Shown here: positions 5,606 through 6,641 of the stretch, piece by piece
How the letters are laid out: each line of letters begins with the position of its first letter
Position numbering within the stretch: position 1 is the first letter of the stretch
Origin: Ardenticatenales bacterium
GTDB taxonomy: Bacteria; Chloroflexota; Anaerolineae; Promineifilales; UBA4811
Assembly (NCBI GenBank): GCA_013139935.1
Contig: WSZX01000395.1
Location: forward strand, 1-6,641
DNA length: 6,641 nucleotides
Direction: 5' to 3'
The notes under the pieces: model-generated
Databases searched by the model: none
What the model was told of the DNA's origin: nothing
What the model saw: only the letters and a program-made list of their open reading frames with translations
Made by a program: the position numbers and the translations under genes

Positions 5606-6004
5606 CTATGATTCGATCAGATGGTCCCAGGTCAACTCGACCGCAGGACGGAGCGTCGCTGCGACGGAGCAATACTTGGTCTCGGAAAGCTCGATCGCCT
5701 GCTGCACCGCCTTTTCGCTCAGATCGCCGCGCAGATGAAACGTCGTATGAATCCGGCGAAAGAGCCAGGGCGGGTCCGATTCCTGCTCTCCCCGCACTTT
5801 TACCGTCAGCGATTCCAGCTTTTGCCGCTTCTTGCGCAGAATCTCCACTACATCGTAGGCAGAGCATCCCGCCAGTGCGACCAGCAGGAGATCAGATGGT
5901 TTCATTCCGACGCCATCCGCCGGGGACGATAGCACCACCGAGTGACCGGTGCTATCGATGGCCACAAATTGCTTCTCTTCCAACCACTTGACAATGACCG
6001 GCAT
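5606..6004 (-). CDS. OsmC-family protein (second, shorter copy)
   Basis: The protein has 132 residues. OsmC/Ohr-family proteins are cytoplasmic thiol-dependent peroxidases or related thiol enzymes that use a pair of cysteines. Both are here: Cys47 in ALAGCSAYDVVEILRKKRQ, on the central helix, and Cys112 in ETKYCSVAATLRP. An acidic residue, Glu54, follows the first cysteine by seven positions, as in many family members. The sequence resembles the general OsmC/YhfA-like group more than Ohr, so I would not name a specific peroxide substrate. The ATG at 6004 follows the stop of the upstream osmC gene by two bases, with AGGAG overlapping that stop, so translation is probably coupled. An intrinsic terminator follows. 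The helix and second-cysteine motifs closely match those of the upstream gene product, indicating an old tandem duplication. Confidence 0.9.
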   Translation of the reverse strand: MPVIVKWLEEKQFVAIDSTGHSVVLSSPADGVGMKPSDLLLVALAGCSAYDVVEILRKKRQKLESLTVKVRGEQESDPPWLFRRIHTTFHLRGDLSEKAVQQAIELSETKYCSVAATLRPAVELTWDHLIES

Positions 6005-6006
6005 GG

Positions 6007-6456
6007 CTACTCCTGAGCCAGGGCTGGCTCGTTCTCAATCCGGAATCGGGAAACAACCGTGGCCTTGGGTCTGAGGCCGGCCGTGATCGAGCAGTACTTA
6101 TCCTCAGACAGCTCAATGGCCCGCTCCACCGCCCCGGGATCAACATCCCGGCCGTGGATCACGAACTCCAACTCTATGTCGGTGTACCGTTTCGGGTGCT
6201 CTTCCACCTGGTCACCGACAACGTTGACCTCAAGACCGGTCACATCCTGGCGCTTTTTTCGCAGGATGCTGATGACGTCCATCGCCGTGCAACCGGCCAG
6301 GCTGATAAGCAACAGTTCCATCGGCGACGGACCGCTGGGGCCACCGGGCGCAGCCGGCGAGTCCATAGGAACCGTCTGGCCCGCCTCGGTAATCCCCTCA
6401 AAGGCAATACCTCCCCGCCAGACCGCCTTGACTCGTTTCTGGTTCTTGTTTGCCAT
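6007..6456 (-). CDS. OsmC-family protein (first, longer copy)
   Basis: The protein has 149 residues and belongs to the same family as the gene downstream. The two family cysteines are Cys56 in SLAGCTAMDVISILRKKRQ and Cys122 in SEDKYCSITAGLRP. A Pro/Gly-rich loop (35-45, APGGPSGPSPM) precedes the central helix, a common OsmC feature. Where the downstream copy has Glu54, this one has Ser63, so the two active sites may differ. The C-terminus carries a short charged tail (ENEPALAQE) that the other copy lacks. Start ATG 6456 has GGAGG upstream at about nine bases, overlapping the TGA of the thioredoxin-fold gene. The three genes are therefore packed into one operon. A role in peroxide or thiol stress is likely; the substrate is unknown. 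Confidence 0.9.
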   Translation of the reverse strand: MANKNQKRVKAVWRGGIAFEGITEAGQTVPMDSPAAPGGPSGPSPMELLLISLAGCTAMDVISILRKKRQDVTGLEVNVVGDQVEEHPKRYTDIELEFVIHGRDVDPGAVERAIELSEDKYCSITAGLRPKATVVSRFRIENEPALAQE

Positions 6457-6460
6457 CCCG

Positions 6461-6641
6461 TCAATCCTCCACGCCGGCCGATAGGGCCTCTCGTATTTTT
6501 TCCAACACCATCGGCTCCGGCGCCGCTCCCTCGAGGTGAAAATCCTCGTTGATCACCGAACGTGGTACACCCATCACCTGGTATTTGTTGGCCAGGTGCG
6601 GGAACTCGGTCGCTTCCACCATGTCGGTCCTTACCATTTCA
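6461..6641 (-). CDS. Thioredoxin-fold protein, C-terminal part (5' end outside window)
   Basis: The minus strand is open from the right edge to TGA at 6463-6461, giving 59 visible residues: EMVRTDMVEATEFPHLANKY, then QVMGVPRSVINED, then a C-terminal helix PEPMVLEKIREALSAG. VMGVPRSVIN carries the cis-proline typical of thioredoxin-like folds, and EATEFPHLANKYQV is the usual helix before it. The active-site CxxC would be in the missing N-terminal half, so activity cannot be confirmed. It resembles thioredoxin or glutaredoxin-like protein disulfide oxidoreductases. Its stop is four bases before the first osmC gene and overlaps that gene's ribosome binding site. It could supply reducing power to the OsmC proteins, whose catalytic disulfide must be reduced each cycle; that partnership is inferred from operon order. 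Confidence 0.85.
   Translation of the reverse strand, partial: EMVRTDMVEATEFPHLANKYQVMGVPRSVINEDFHLEGAAPEPMVLEKIREALSAGVED

Overview
The window looks like chromosomal DNA from a free-living, fairly GC-rich bacterium. It has tightly packed operons, strong Shine-Dalgarno sequences and sigma-70-type promoters. No rRNA, tRNA, transposase, phage gene or CRISPR array is visible. The style of the proteins (an NrtR-type Nudix regulator, an isochorismatase-family hydrolase with an N-terminal extension, a membrane fusion protein made as a putative lipoprotein) reminds me of Chloroflexota. That assignment is an inference and only moderately supported.

Left block, plus strand (1-3062): the 3' end of an ABC-2-type transporter ATPase gene, followed by two consecutive HlyD/YbhG-type membrane fusion protein genes. 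The first product is anchored by an N-terminal transmembrane helix. The second has a signal peptide ending at a cysteine and is probably a lipoprotein. They are diverged paralogues with the same architecture and very similar C-terminal halves. Together they look like the adaptor part of an efflux or secretion system whose permeases lie upstream of the window.

Central block, minus strand (3091-5495): an NAD salvage and regulation module. In transcription order it holds nrtR (Nudix domain plus winged-helix regulator of NAD metabolism), a gap carrying a promoter and operator, a nicotinamidase-like isochorismatase-family hydrolase, and ammonia-dependent NAD synthetase nadE 13 bases downstream. 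The hydrolase would turn nicotinamide into nicotinate and ammonia. NadE performs the last step of NAD synthesis and consumes ammonia.

The most informative signal is a pair of matching operator-like sites, TTGGTGT-N7-ACACTA. One lies just downstream of the -10 of the nrtR promoter and the other abuts the -10 of the hydrolase-nadE promoter, both in the same orientation relative to transcription. They give a complete local circuit: NrtR would repress both itself and the salvage operon, and an NAD-derived ligand (ADP-ribose in characterised NrtR proteins) would relieve repression.

Right block, minus strand (5530-6641): the 3' end of a thioredoxin-fold protein gene and two tandem osmC-family genes spaced by 4 and 2 bases, closed by a good intrinsic terminator. 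This is probably a thiol or peroxide defence operon. The terminator insulates it from the nrtR promoter just downstream.
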